Assembly (NCBI GenBank): GCA_041583135.1
Contig: JBFHGJ010000004.1
Coordinates: 1-64,000, forward strand
Direction of reading: 5' to 3'
Source: JABSOG01 sp041583135
GTDB lineage: Bacteria > Pseudomonadota > Gammaproteobacteria > Enterobacterales > Alteromonadaceae
Length of the DNA stretch: 64,000 nucleotides
Below the pieces are notes generated by a model. The model was not told the origin of the DNA. It saw only the letters and a list, made by a program, of their open reading frames with translations, and did not search any database. Each line of letters opens with the position of its first letter. Position 1 is the stretch's first letter. A program made the position numbers and the translations under genes. Shown one piece after another: positions 52,913 through 61,733 of this stretch.

Positions 52913-55900
52913 ATGACAAGATGTGGGCTTAACCGCCTATTACATCAACGCACACTAACAACACGGCTTTGTTTTTACATTGCCGTGTTGTTTTTTAGCA
53001 TCACCGCAGGTGCCCGTGACATCAACGCATTTCGCCAATTTAGCGAACATAACCCCCTGTCTTTTCAATCCATTAAAGCCATCGCCGAAGATCATGACGG
53101 TTTTTTGTGGTTTGGTTCGCAAAACGGCCTACATCGTTATGATGGTATCGACTTAAAAAGCTACCATCACAATACGACCAACCCCAACTCCATCAGCTCA
53201 GGTTTGGTGACAAGCATTTTAGTCGATAGCCGATCACGTATCTGGGTCGCCACCCGAGGCGGTGGACTTAACCTGCTGGAGCAAGGTAAAGATAGCTTCA
53301 TCCGCATCAATACCAACACCCCCAAACTTAGCCTAAGCGATGACAATATCACCTCGCTGCTCGAAGACAGTAAAGGCAATCTGTGGATAGCGACTTTAAA
53401 CGGTGTCAATCTACTCAACCTTCAAGGCAATGAGTGGCACATCAAGCATTTCAATCATGTGGCAGGCAACAGTCAAACCTTAAGCAATAATAATGTCCAA
53501 GACCTAGTCGAATTGGCCGACGGCCAAATTTGGGCAGGTACCAACGGCGGCGGGATCTCTGTTTTTAACCTTGAAGGTCACTTTGTCAGAGCCTTTACCC
53601 CCAGTAAAAAAGGCAAAGAAATAGCCAATGCCAACCTCATTAAAGCGTTTTTAAAAGACGCCCAAAGCAACATTTGGCTTGGCACCTTCTCCTCGGGGCT
53701 GATCCGTTATGACCATATCAGCAATGATTTTAGCCAGTTCGTTTACCAAGAAAACGACAGCGACTCGCTGCCGAGCAATACCATCGAAGCCATCAGCCAA
53801 GACAGTAGTGGTCGTTACTGGGTAGGCACCGACAAAGGGCTTGCGGTTTATGATAAAAAAAGTGGCCAATTCAGTCGCTTCAACCACCGCCTTAACGACC
53901 CACACAGCCTCAGTTCAGATGTCATCATTTCACTGTTTCAAGACAGCAACAACATCATGTGGATAGGCACTTTTTCCGGGGTCAACTATTTTGACCCCAA
54001 CACCACCAGCTTTAAGCAATACAACTCCACCATATACCCGGAGCTTAAAAGCAATCATATCTCCAGCTTTGCTCAAACGGATGAACAATCCTTGTTAGTC
54101 AGCACCTATACAGGTGGCATTTATCAGCTTGATCTCAATAACAACCACTTCACCCAACCGGCCTACGCCAAAACCTTCGATGGCAAAGCCATCACCAAAC
54201 TGTTTTCCGATGAGCAAACCCTATGGGTCGGCACCCGAGCTTCAGGGCTTTACCAAGTCAACCGTCTAGATAACAGCGTTAAACACTACCAATCAGACGA
54301 TAACGACCCCAATTCAATTTCAGCCAATAGCATCACCGATATCATCAAAGACAAGCATGACAACCTGTGGGTATCAACCTTTCATAAAGGATTAAACCGC
54401 TTAAACTCAGATGGCAGCTTTACCGGCTTTGCCCAATCGACGCCGGTCGATGACAAAGGCCCAAGCCGTAATCAAACCATGCAGATAGTTATCGACCATC
54501 AGGGATATTTATGGCTCGCCACCTACGGCGGCGGCATTAACCGCTTTGATCCCGCCTCAAAGCGCTTCATTCACATCACCAAAGACGACAACCAGCCCAA
54601 CAGCTTAAGCTCAAACCTTGCTTGGGTGATTTTTCAAGATAGCGAAAACAACCTATGGGTTGGCACCCATGACGCCGGTTTAAATGTCCTCAGTCGCGCC
54701 GACTTAGAAGCACAAAACTATCAGTTCAAGCATCTACGCATTGAAGATGGCATGAACACCGACACCATTTACGCCATTAGCCAAGATGCCCGAGGCGATA
54801 TCTGGATCAGTCACAACAAAGGCTTTAGCCGCTACTCGGCCAAAAACCAAAGCTTTAACCATTTCAACACCACCCATGGCTTGGTAGACATGGAATACAA
54901 TCAAGCAGTGGTCTATCGCACCGACGATAAAACCATTTATTTTGGCAGTCCGCGTGGCTTTAACAGCATCGATGCCAACAGTCTGCTCGACAGTCGTCCT
55001 GCCCCCAAAGTCCGCATCACCAACATCTTAAAGCTCAACGAGCCGATGGTATTCGACAAGGCACTCTCAAGCATCAGTGAACTCACCTTCGGTTATGAAG
55101 ACCAGATCATTTCCTTTGAGTATGTCGGCCTTAACTATATCGACCCCGCTTCGACCCGTTATCGCTATCGCTTAAAAGGCTTTGATAACCACTGGATTGA
55201 TGCTGGCAAACTCAAAAGGGCCACCTATACCAACTTACCAGCCGGAGATTATGCCTTCGAAGTGATCGCAGGTAACGCCGACAACGTTTGGTCAGACCCA
55301 GGTAGAAGCCTCAATATCACCGTTACCCCTGCGCCGTGGAAAACTTGGTGGGCGTATTTACTTTATGTGTTGTTGACGGCATTAGCGTTATTGGTTTATT
55401 CACGGCAGGTCAATCGTAAGCTCATCGACGAACAGCAACAAAAGATCTCGCTCAAACAGCAAGTCGAAGAAAAGACCCGAGAGTTTCAGCAAAAAAACGT
55501 TGAATTGGAGCAAGCCAACAAGCAATTGGAGAACGCCGCAACCACAGATAAGGTCACCGGGGTTAAGAGTCGCCGTTATCTTGATATCTATATCGAGCAG
55601 GCAAGCCGCCTGATGGCACAAATACATGAAAACATACTGCCAGTACAGCGTTCGGTTTTACCGCGCTTATATCTGCTTATGGTGCGAATTGGCGATGTCA
55701 GCCAAATTACCAACAGCCAACTGGTCAATTTGACCGACCTACTGCTGTATAGCCGCAACCCCGATGACTTAGTGATCCGCTGGTCGGAAGATACTTTTGC
55801 CATCATCGGCTATGAGAAAGAACACAACGCCCGCGAGCTGGCCAATCGTTTGATGGACCGCTTCACTCCTATTTTCGATGGTGCCACTGAAGTCGAAATG

Positions 55901-56122
55901 GCTTACTCGTTCTATCCGTTTAACTTCGAACAACCCATGGCCTTGTCGTGGGATCAGGTCAGTGTGCTCACAGAAGCCGGCCTGAAGCACGTCAGCCAAA
56001 ATCCGCAACTGAAGTGGCTCGGTATGCACGGCCCCAAAGAGCAGCCGTTCAACTACTTAGAAGCGCTTAAACTCACTAACCTGCAAGAGCTGGCTCAACG
56101 GATTGATATGCGTCAGGGTTAG
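52913..56122 (+). CDS. Two-component-regulator propeller / Y_Y_Y protein with degenerate GGDEF
   Basis: About 1069 residues. A signal peptide is followed by many propeller blades, seen as repeated DSxxNLWVGTxxxGL-type segments (LWFGSQNGL, IWVATRGGGL, LWVGTHDAGL), a Y_Y_Y domain (YRYRLKGFDNHWIDAG), one membrane segment (WAYLLYVLLTALALLVYS), a coiled coil, and a GGDEF-type domain starting TTDKVTGVKSRRYL. The GGDEF position reads WSEDTF, so it is probably not a cyclase and may be a c-di-GMP or protein-binding output. The ATG at 52913 is chosen; a TTG at 52898 would overlap the protease gene. It likely senses an external polymer or peptide, possibly a product of the adjacent protease. Confidence 0.9.
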   Translation: MTRCGLNRLLHQRTLTTRLCFYIAVLFFSITAGARDINAFRQFSEHNPLSFQSIKAIAEDHDGFLWFGSQNGLHRYDGIDLKSYHHNTTNPNSISSGLVTSILVDSRSRIWVATRGGGLNLLEQGKDSFIRINTNTPKLSLSDDNITSLLEDSKGNLWIATLNGVNLLNLQGNEWHIKHFNHVAGNSQTLSNNNVQDLVELADGQIWAGTNGGGISVFNLEGHFVRAFTPSKKGKEIANANLIKAFLKDAQSNIWLGTFSSGLIRYDHISNDFSQFVYQENDSDSLPSNTIEAISQDSSGRYWVGTDKGLAVYDKKSGQFSRFNHRLNDPHSLSSDVIISLFQDSNNIMWIGTFSGVNYFDPNTTSFKQYNSTIYPELKSNHISSFAQTDEQSLLVSTYTGGIYQLDLNNNHFTQPAYAKTFDGKAITKLFSDEQTLWVGTRASGLYQVNRLDNSVKHYQSDDNDPNSISANSITDIIKDKHDNLWVSTFHKGLNRLNSDGSFTGFAQSTPVDDKGPSRNQTMQIVIDHQGYLWLATYGGGINRFDPASKRFIHITKDDNQPNSLSSNLAWVIFQDSENNLWVGTHDAGLNVLSRADLEAQNYQFKHLRIEDGMNTDTIYAISQDARGDIWISHNKGFSRYSAKNQSFNHFNTTHGLVDMEYNQAVVYRTDDKTIYFGSPRGFNSIDANSLLDSRPAPKVRITNILKLNEPMVFDKALSSISELTFGYEDQIISFEYVGLNYIDPASTRYRYRLKGFDNHWIDAGKLKRATYTNLPAGDYAFEVIAGNADNVWSDPGRSLNITVTPAPWKTWWAYLLYVLLTALALLVYSRQVNRKLIDEQQQKISLKQQVEEKTREFQQKNVELEQANKQLENAATTDKVTGVKSRRYLDIYIEQASRLMAQIHENILPVQRSVLPRLYLLMVRIGDVSQITNSQLVNLTDLLLYSRNPDDLVIRWSEDTFAIIGYEKEHNARELANRLMDRFTPIFDGATEVEMAYSFYPFNFEQPMALSWDQVSVLTEAGLKHVSQNPQLKWLGMHGPKEQPFNYLEALKLTNLQELAQRIDMRQG

Positions 56123-56130
56123 GCCGACCC

Positions 56131-56979
56131 CTACGCTTTAGGCATACAGCAACGTTTATACTTTTTGCCGCTACCACAAGGGCATGGCCCATTCTTTCTA
56201 GGCTCAATATCTGCTTTAATCGCCGCCAGATCTTGGTGATAAAACGCCATTAGCTGGCTATAGAGGTGAGGGTGTTTGCGTTTAAGCAATTTGGGTTCTT
56301 CAAAGAAATACTCGCTGGCAACGGCAAAAAACTCTTGCGGGTTGGTCGCGCCATAACTGTCTATGTTACTGCGCTTGGTATGTATCTCGGTGATCTTCTT
56401 TTCAACAAAGCGCGACCAAGGAGCAAAATAGCTGTATTGGCTCAAACGCTCGGGAAAGCCGTCACAGTCGCCATCGGCCATATCAATCAAATGGACAAAT
56501 TCATGTATACCGACATTCTTCTTGTCATGGGCGTTAATAAAGCCATAGTGCAATGCCGGGCGACTCAATACCATACGATTGGTCAAAGGTCCCGAACCGA
56601 CCATACCGGTAATGGTCGAATCTGGCGCATCGAGCACCATATCTTTATTAAACGCAGCCGGAACCAAAATAACCTTGGTTAAATTGAAATAATGCCAGCC
56701 CTTAAACGCCCAAACCGGAATAATGGCGCTGGCCGCCACCAATAAACAGTCTTCATCGCTGACCTCAACACCATTGCCGACAACCTCTGTGGTTTGTAAA
56801 AACAACAAAGCGCGCTGCTCAAAAGTGCGCTTATCCGCCTCAGACAAGTTGCGATAGAACGCCACCGTGTGTTCAAGAAACTGAATTTGCTCATCACTTA
56901 AAGACCTTACCGGCGCCTTGTGCGCTTGAGACTCGCCATTAAAAATGTTTTTAAACCAATCGGTTATGGCAGATAACAT
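56131..56979 (-). CDS. mtfA: MtfA-family zinc peptidase with C-terminal SEC-C motif
   Basis: A 282-residue protein homologous to E. coli MtfA (265), which binds the Mlc repressor and has peptidase activity. The zinc site is HEFVH in GIHEFVHLIDMADGD; DSYGATNPQEFFAVASEYFFEEP matches MtfA's DAYAATDP.. segment in parts. A SEC-C zinc-binding tail (GPCPCGSGKKYKRCC) is added, absent from E. coli MtfA. GAGGG lies six bases before the ATG at 56979; an ATG two codons earlier (56985) is too close to it. It is convergent with the propeller gene. Confidence 0.9.
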   Translation of the reverse strand: MLSAITDWFKNIFNGESQAHKAPVRSLSDEQIQFLEHTVAFYRNLSEADKRTFEQRALLFLQTTEVVGNGVEVSDEDCLLVAASAIIPVWAFKGWHYFNLTKVILVPAAFNKDMVLDAPDSTITGMVGSGPLTNRMVLSRPALHYGFINAHDKKNVGIHEFVHLIDMADGDCDGFPERLSQYSYFAPWSRFVEKKITEIHTKRSNIDSYGATNPQEFFAVASEYFFEEPKLLKRKHPHLYSQLMAFYHQDLAAIKADIEPRKNGPCPCGSGKKYKRCCMPKA

Positions 56980-57005
56980 CGGCATCCCTCATGACATTTG
57001 TCGCG

Positions 57006-60000
57006 CTAGTCTTGTTTGGCATTGACATTGGCCTGATATTGCTTCGGAGTGCAATCAAATGCCTCTTTAAAACAACGGCCAAAATAGGTTTGTGATGAAA
57101 ATCCGACATCAAAGGCGACGATCCCCACCTGTTTGCCGGCTTTGAGTAATTCTTTGGCCTTTTTCAGCCTAAATTCACGGATAAAATTGTTGGGGTTGGT
57201 GCCGAGCAGCACTTTAAGTTTACGCTGCAACTGGCGGTCGCTCATGGCCATTTCGGCGGCGAGCTTCTCAATCCCCAACTCAGGATCGGTATAATACTTA
57301 GCCACCAAGGCTTCGAGTCGAGTCAAAAAGCGCTCGTCCAAATTCACCGCTTCTCCATTTTGCTCAGTGGAAGTCGTCAGCTTATCAAGATTATCTTGCG
57401 AGTGTTGCAGTCGCTGAGCCTGCTGCTCTTGATTAAACTTATTGAGATAGGTGTGCTGCAAATGCTTACGATTGTCGATAAGGTTTTGAATGCGCGTCAA
57501 TAGCTCATTTTGGTTAAACGGCTTACACAAATACTCATCGGCTTGCAAGTTCAACCCTTGGAGGCGACTTTCTAAATCAGAACGCGCAGTCAGTAATATC
57601 ACCGGTATGTGAGCGGTCACTTCGCCTTTTTTGACCTGTTGCAGCACTTCAAAGCCGTCAATCCCCGGCAACATCAAATCACTGACAATCAAATCCGGCA
57701 CATATTCTTGCGCCAACTGTACACCAAGTTCACCGTTGCCCGCTAAGATCACATGATGATGCTGCTCAACCACCTGTTTGATGTGACTTTGCATATCCGC
57801 GTTGTCTTCAATCACCAACACCACTTGCTGCGAGTGCGTATTTTGATTGCTGCTGACGGTGCGCTGCTCAACCAAAATCGACGACACTTCGTTGGCCGAC
57901 AGCCCTGCTGGCAATTGTGCTTCGCTTTCAAGGGCTTCGATACGCGGAATAGACAAACTGAACTTACTGCCCTGCCCTTGCTCGCTCACCAATGAAATGC
58001 GCCAGCCATGGGCTTTAACCAGCTCATTGACCAACGACAGGCCAATGCCAACCCCAAAGGTGGTTTTGTTCATTGGATCGTCTGAGCGTTGAAAACGTTC
58101 GAAGATCTTATCTTTCGACGCCTTTGAAATACCAATACCCGAGTCGATAACATCCAAGATGATAGTGTCTTGCTCAGCGTAGGCGTTCACCTTGATGTCG
58201 CCCCCTGCCGGGGTGTACTTAACGGCATTGGCCAACAGGTTAAAAATGATTTTCTCAAACGCCTGAGCATCACACTCAAGCCACATATTATCCGGTATTT
58301 CGCTAGAGAAGGTGAGGCTTTGCTGCTCTGCCAGACGACTAAAGGAATCCACTGGCATTGCCATCAAGGTCGATAGACGATAACCACTCATCGACAAGGT
58401 TGGGTTATCGCTCAAACGCGACAACTCCAACAGCTGTTCTACCATACGCACCAACCTAAGACCGTTACGCTTGGCGGTGTTTAGGTCCTCCGACTGCTCA
58501 GTAGTGCTCGCCTTATTGGAATAGCGGTCGATAATGCCGTTAATGATGGTCAACGGCGTTCTAAACTCATGAGAGATATTGGCGATAAACTTATCTTTAA
58601 GTTCAAGGGTTTGCTTTTCGGCCAGCTTACGAGCGGTCAGATTGATAAAAGTGATCACGATCAACGGCTTATCTTCGGTCTCTGCCCACTGCAACTCTGC
58701 CTGTGCCGGAAACTCAGTACCGTCAGAGCGTAACGACACACACTCGACCGAAATCCCCAACTCGCGGCGCTGTAACGAATAAACATTACTTTGGAAGGCA
58801 AAAAAGACATGCATTTCATCGTTTTTCGAAAACAATTCACTGACGCAAGTGCCCTTAAGTTCTTGCTCAAGGCTTTGAAACATCTGCACCGCCGCCGGGT
58901 TGGCAGATAAAATCAAGCCATCTACCGAAGTGGTCAAAATGGCGTTGTTGGAAGCCCGAACAATGGCCTTTTCTTCACTGTTTAACAGCGCATTGTTGAG
59001 TTTGGTATTCTTCTGTGCCAAGCCCTGCTGTTCGCGTTCGCTATCATCGAGTTGCCGACGCAAACTGAGCATTTGACGGTTCTTATTGACCATGATGCGC
59101 AATAAAATACCGCTACCGATGAGCAACCATAAGCCCACCACTGCCGACTGCAGCTTGGACTCGGTAATATAGAACAGCTGCGCTTCCATGCCGTAAAAAT
59201 GCACCAACACGGCAATCAACATCAGCAATAAAATGTAGCCCTCAGGGGTATTAACCTGTTCAATCGGTTTGATTTTTTGCGATTGCTTTAAACCGACACT
59301 CGCCGCGCCGACCAAAGTACAATACGGTAGTAACGGCAGCAAGGTTGCCATATAGCCGCTTAGGGCATTTGGCATAAATAACGCCACGATAATATTGGCC
59401 AGCAAAAATGCCCCAGACAGACTCAGCAGTCCAAAGACATAGCGCCAGTAGTGCTGCTGATATTTGAATAGGCACAATATCAATCGCATTAAGATCAGCA
59501 TCGAAATAAGCAATGCAAAAAACAGCGACGGCATACCGTTTAGGTAAGTCGGCTCGGCAAACTCAGAAGGCAATAAGACAAAATAGCAAAACAGGATCAC
59601 AGTGAAAAAAATCGCCGGCACACTACCGCTGATATAGCGTTTAAGCGGTAACTCGCTCAAGTGGGGGTTGGTTTCTATCGCCATCAGCATAAAAAAGAAA
59701 GCCAACAAATGCATATAATCGGAGGCGAGCTGATGGGTTAAGGGATTGTCGAACGGCGCCACTAAATTAAATATCAGCCCAAGCACGGCGGCGAAGCTAA
59801 GATATTGCCAGAACAGTTTGAGCGAGCGCGATTCAGTCTTGTAGGCGCACAGCGTCAATACCGCCAAGGTGCCTATCTGAACGGCCATTTCCGCCCAAAA
59901 AGCCAAGGTCTCTAACGGAAGGTTCAGCGACGATGCAAACAAATAGTAAGGCATCAGAGTCACAATCATGACCACTGCCAATATCAAATGTTTGATTGAA

Positions 60001-60074
60001 ATAGACAAATTCTTCCGCCCTGAGTTTACTACCACATAACCGTCATCGACGCCTGACTCTAATGCAATAGCCAT
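57006..60074 (-). CDS. Hybrid sensor kinase with receiver and AraC-type DNA-binding domain
   Basis: A 1022-residue all-in-one two-component protein. About eight to nine membrane segments (about 25-330) form the sensor, then a PAS domain (about 370-480), HisKA (NISHEFRTPLTI), ATPase (NLLANAVKY, DSGIGIS, GVGIGLSLV), a receiver (VLVIEDNADM, IVSDLMLPGIDG, CKPFNQ), and a C-terminal AraC helix-turn-helix (EFRLKKAKELL, VGFSSQTYFGRCFKEAF). Such hybrids are common in Bacteroidota and occur in some Alteromonadales. It could sense at the membrane, phosphorylate itself and bind DNA directly. Neighbours suggest, but do not prove, control of the protease and propeller genes. Confidence 0.93.
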   Translation of the reverse strand: MAIALESGVDDGYVVVNSGRKNLSISIKHLILAVVMIVTLMPYYLFASSLNLPLETLAFWAEMAVQIGTLAVLTLCAYKTESRSLKLFWQYLSFAAVLGLIFNLVAPFDNPLTHQLASDYMHLLAFFFMLMAIETNPHLSELPLKRYISGSVPAIFFTVILFCYFVLLPSEFAEPTYLNGMPSLFFALLISMLILMRLILCLFKYQQHYWRYVFGLLSLSGAFLLANIIVALFMPNALSGYMATLLPLLPYCTLVGAASVGLKQSQKIKPIEQVNTPEGYILLLMLIAVLVHFYGMEAQLFYITESKLQSAVVGLWLLIGSGILLRIMVNKNRQMLSLRRQLDDSEREQQGLAQKNTKLNNALLNSEEKAIVRASNNAILTTSVDGLILSANPAAVQMFQSLEQELKGTCVSELFSKNDEMHVFFAFQSNVYSLQRRELGISVECVSLRSDGTEFPAQAELQWAETEDKPLIVITFINLTARKLAEKQTLELKDKFIANISHEFRTPLTIINGIIDRYSNKASTTEQSEDLNTAKRNGLRLVRMVEQLLELSRLSDNPTLSMSGYRLSTLMAMPVDSFSRLAEQQSLTFSSEIPDNMWLECDAQAFEKIIFNLLANAVKYTPAGGDIKVNAYAEQDTIILDVIDSGIGISKASKDKIFERFQRSDDPMNKTTFGVGIGLSLVNELVKAHGWRISLVSEQGQGSKFSLSIPRIEALESEAQLPAGLSANEVSSILVEQRTVSSNQNTHSQQVVLVIEDNADMQSHIKQVVEQHHHVILAGNGELGVQLAQEYVPDLIVSDLMLPGIDGFEVLQQVKKGEVTAHIPVILLTARSDLESRLQGLNLQADEYLCKPFNQNELLTRIQNLIDNRKHLQHTYLNKFNQEQQAQRLQHSQDNLDKLTTSTEQNGEAVNLDERFLTRLEALVAKYYTDPELGIEKLAAEMAMSDRQLQRKLKVLLGTNPNNFIREFRLKKAKELLKAGKQVGIVAFDVGFSSQTYFGRCFKEAFDCTPKQYQANVNAKQD

Positions 60075-60250
60075 GTCTCAACGTGCTAACTTAGGTTAAT
60101 TTAACCTGAACTGACCCTTACGGCAAGTCTCAGGCCATGGTGGCGTAAAGTTGGCGTAAAATCCGATTAACTTCCGAGAAATCAGACACTTTAATGCGCC
60201 ATTGTTAGCGCCTTTAGGTAATAGCGATAAGTTGGCGACAAAGAGAAGAC

Positions 60251-60269
60251 GGCATTGCAAGGCAATGCC
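60251..60269 (-). terminator. Hairpin after the small coiled-coil gene
   Basis: GGCATTGC-aag-GCAATGCC is an 8-bp perfect stem with a 3-base loop. On the minus strand it is followed by GTCTTCTCTTTG, pyrimidine-rich but without a clean T run. It lies 53 bases beyond the end of the gene at 60323. Confidence 0.6.
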
Positions 60270-60322
60270 CTCATTCACTTAGTCTGGGGAGAGGGTTGAC
60301 GCAACATGTAAACGTTTAAAAC

Positions 60323-60580
60323 TTAAATAACGTCCAGCGATGCTGCGTTTAAATGAATGGATTGCTTCAATTTATTGTAGCAAAAACCCAAAGCACGAAT
60401 TTCGTTTGCCATCTTACGCAGTTGCTTCTCAATCGCCACCTGAGTGATACAGGCATTAACAGCACCGACATCGGCCAGCTGTCTTTGGCGTATCAGTTGA
60501 AGTTGGCGCTCATTGTCAACCAATTTGCTTAACATCACCTCAAGCTGATGTGAATATTTGTTAAACTCCTCGATATCCAT
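60323..60580 (-). CDS. Small coiled-coil hypothetical protein
   Basis: An 85-residue helical protein (EEFNKYSHQLEVMLSKL, QVAIEKQLRKMANEIRAL) with heptad character and no membrane segment. GCGGAGG precedes the ATG at ideal distance. It lies downstream of the cold-shock gene on the same strand, separated by an almost G-free leader. No family recognised. Confidence 0.65.
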   Translation of the reverse strand: MDIEEFNKYSHQLEVMLSKLVDNERQLQLIRQRQLADVGAVNACITQVAIEKQLRKMANEIRALGFCYNKLKQSIHLNAASLDVI

Positions 60581-60599
60581 GGTGAAACCTCCGCGTATG

Positions 60600-60735
60600 A
60601 TAGTTGCCTTCTTTTTCTTCTTAATTGTTATTGTTGTTATGTCGCAAACGTCTTAATTTTTGTTATTGTTATTCTTCAACGATTTATTATTTTTATTATT
60701 TAAATCAATTTATTATTGTTATTATTCAAACGGGT
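60600..60735 (-). promoter_or_regulatory. Nearly G-free A/C/T-rich leader of the small gene
   Basis: On the minus strand this stretch consists of AAC/AAT-like runs (for example AACAATAACAA and AATAATAAC) with very few G residues. Such RNA is unstructured and can enhance translation initiation. It directly precedes the strong ribosome site of the 60323-60580 gene. Confidence 0.4.
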
Positions 60736-60781
60736 TGCGTTGTCGGATCCACAGCAGATCCAGCAACACTAAAATCGATTC

Positions 60782-61033
60782 TTAGGCATAAATCGACGGC
60801 TGTTCAAGGGCCACCTTCAACGCTTCGTAGCCTTTGTTACCGTTAATACCCAACTCAAAGCTGACCTTTTGGCCTTCCAGCAAGCGCCTTGTTCCGACCT
60901 TCTTGCACTTTGGGGTGTTTTGATAATGTACGAAAATATCGTCGTCAATATCGTCGGTTGTGATAAAACCAAAACCTTTCGCAACATTGAACCATTTGAC
61001 GACTCCGAGGTAACGCCTTTCATCAGACATCAT
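60782..61033 (-). CDS. Cold-shock domain protein (CspA family)
   Basis: An 83-residue single-stranded nucleic acid binding protein. RNP1 is KGFGFI (in VKWFNVAKGFGFITTDD) and RNP2 is DIFVHY. It is about 13 residues longer than classical CspA, with an extra N-terminal MMSDERRYLG stretch and a C-terminal EQPSIYA. AGGAA precedes the start; two ATG codons are adjacent. Whether expression is cold-induced cannot be told. Confidence 0.95.
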   Translation of the reverse strand: MMSDERRYLGVVKWFNVAKGFGFITTDDIDDDIFVHYQNTPKCKKVGTRRLLEGQKVSFELGINGNKGYEALKVALEQPSIYA

Positions 61034-61101
61034 GTTTATTATTCCTATTTAAAAAATGATTAATGGCTTATTATTCAAAGTAGCTTAACCACTTAACTGT
61101 T

Positions 61102-61127
61102 CGACCTAGCAATGCTAGTCGGCTTTT
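61102..61127 (+). terminator. Terminator-like hairpin upstream of the cold-shock gene
   Basis: CGAC-c-TAGC-aat-GCTA-GTCG is followed by GCTTTTTGA on the plus strand. No plus-strand gene ends here, so it may stop antisense transcription or belong to the leader of the cold-shock mRNA on the other strand. Confidence 0.45.
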
Positions 61128-61733
61128 TGAGTGCCGTATTTTTAGTGCCATATTTGTTATTTTTGTTGTGGTGGCGTTTGTCTGTCTTACTGCGCTTGAT
61201 TGAATCTGCCGCTTCATTATTTTTGTTGTTAGTTGAAGCGACAAAGTATCCAATCGAAGCTTATCGCGGCAGTTGTTACGTTTCCCTGTTTACTGAGTAC
61301 AACCACCGCATTTAAATTTTCTCTCAAACGTCTTACTGCCCGTTTGGATGAGTCCATGATATGAGATTGAACATTGAAAACCACTTTCGATGGTCAACGA
61401 TTGCTTACGATCCCCTTTTACACCCGGTTACGACCGCTTACGACTGAGATATCTCATTGTTTTAATTTGAATTTATAAAATAACCTTCAGGCTGTGATGT
61501 ATTCTTTTTTGCCATAAAAATCGTGCTTTTTTATCATATTTGTTTCCAATAAAGTCGCTTCCTCAAGGAACTGCCGAGTGTTTTTGCGGCCATCGACAGA
61601 GGACGGAAAATGACACAATTGACACATTACAAAAAGTTTCAAATTTTGTGGTGAAATCGTAGCCCTCGGATTGCAGGGTGTGTATGATGGCTTTTGACCA
61701 CTATTTTTAGAGCACTGGAGTCACCTAAAGGTT
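61128..61733. other. Non-coding stretch between the cold-shock and transglycosylase genes
   Basis: About 600 bases. TTACGA is repeated three times near 61407-61446, and CAAACG/CGTTTG pairs near 61326-61346. A leftward 60-codon frame (61071-61253) overlaps its start but has no ribosome site and is not called. Confidence 0.5.

Noticed and set aside
61071..61253. Small basic protein upstream of the cold-shock gene
   Set aside because: No ribosome site at either possible start and it overlaps a terminator-like hairpin; more likely a leader region.
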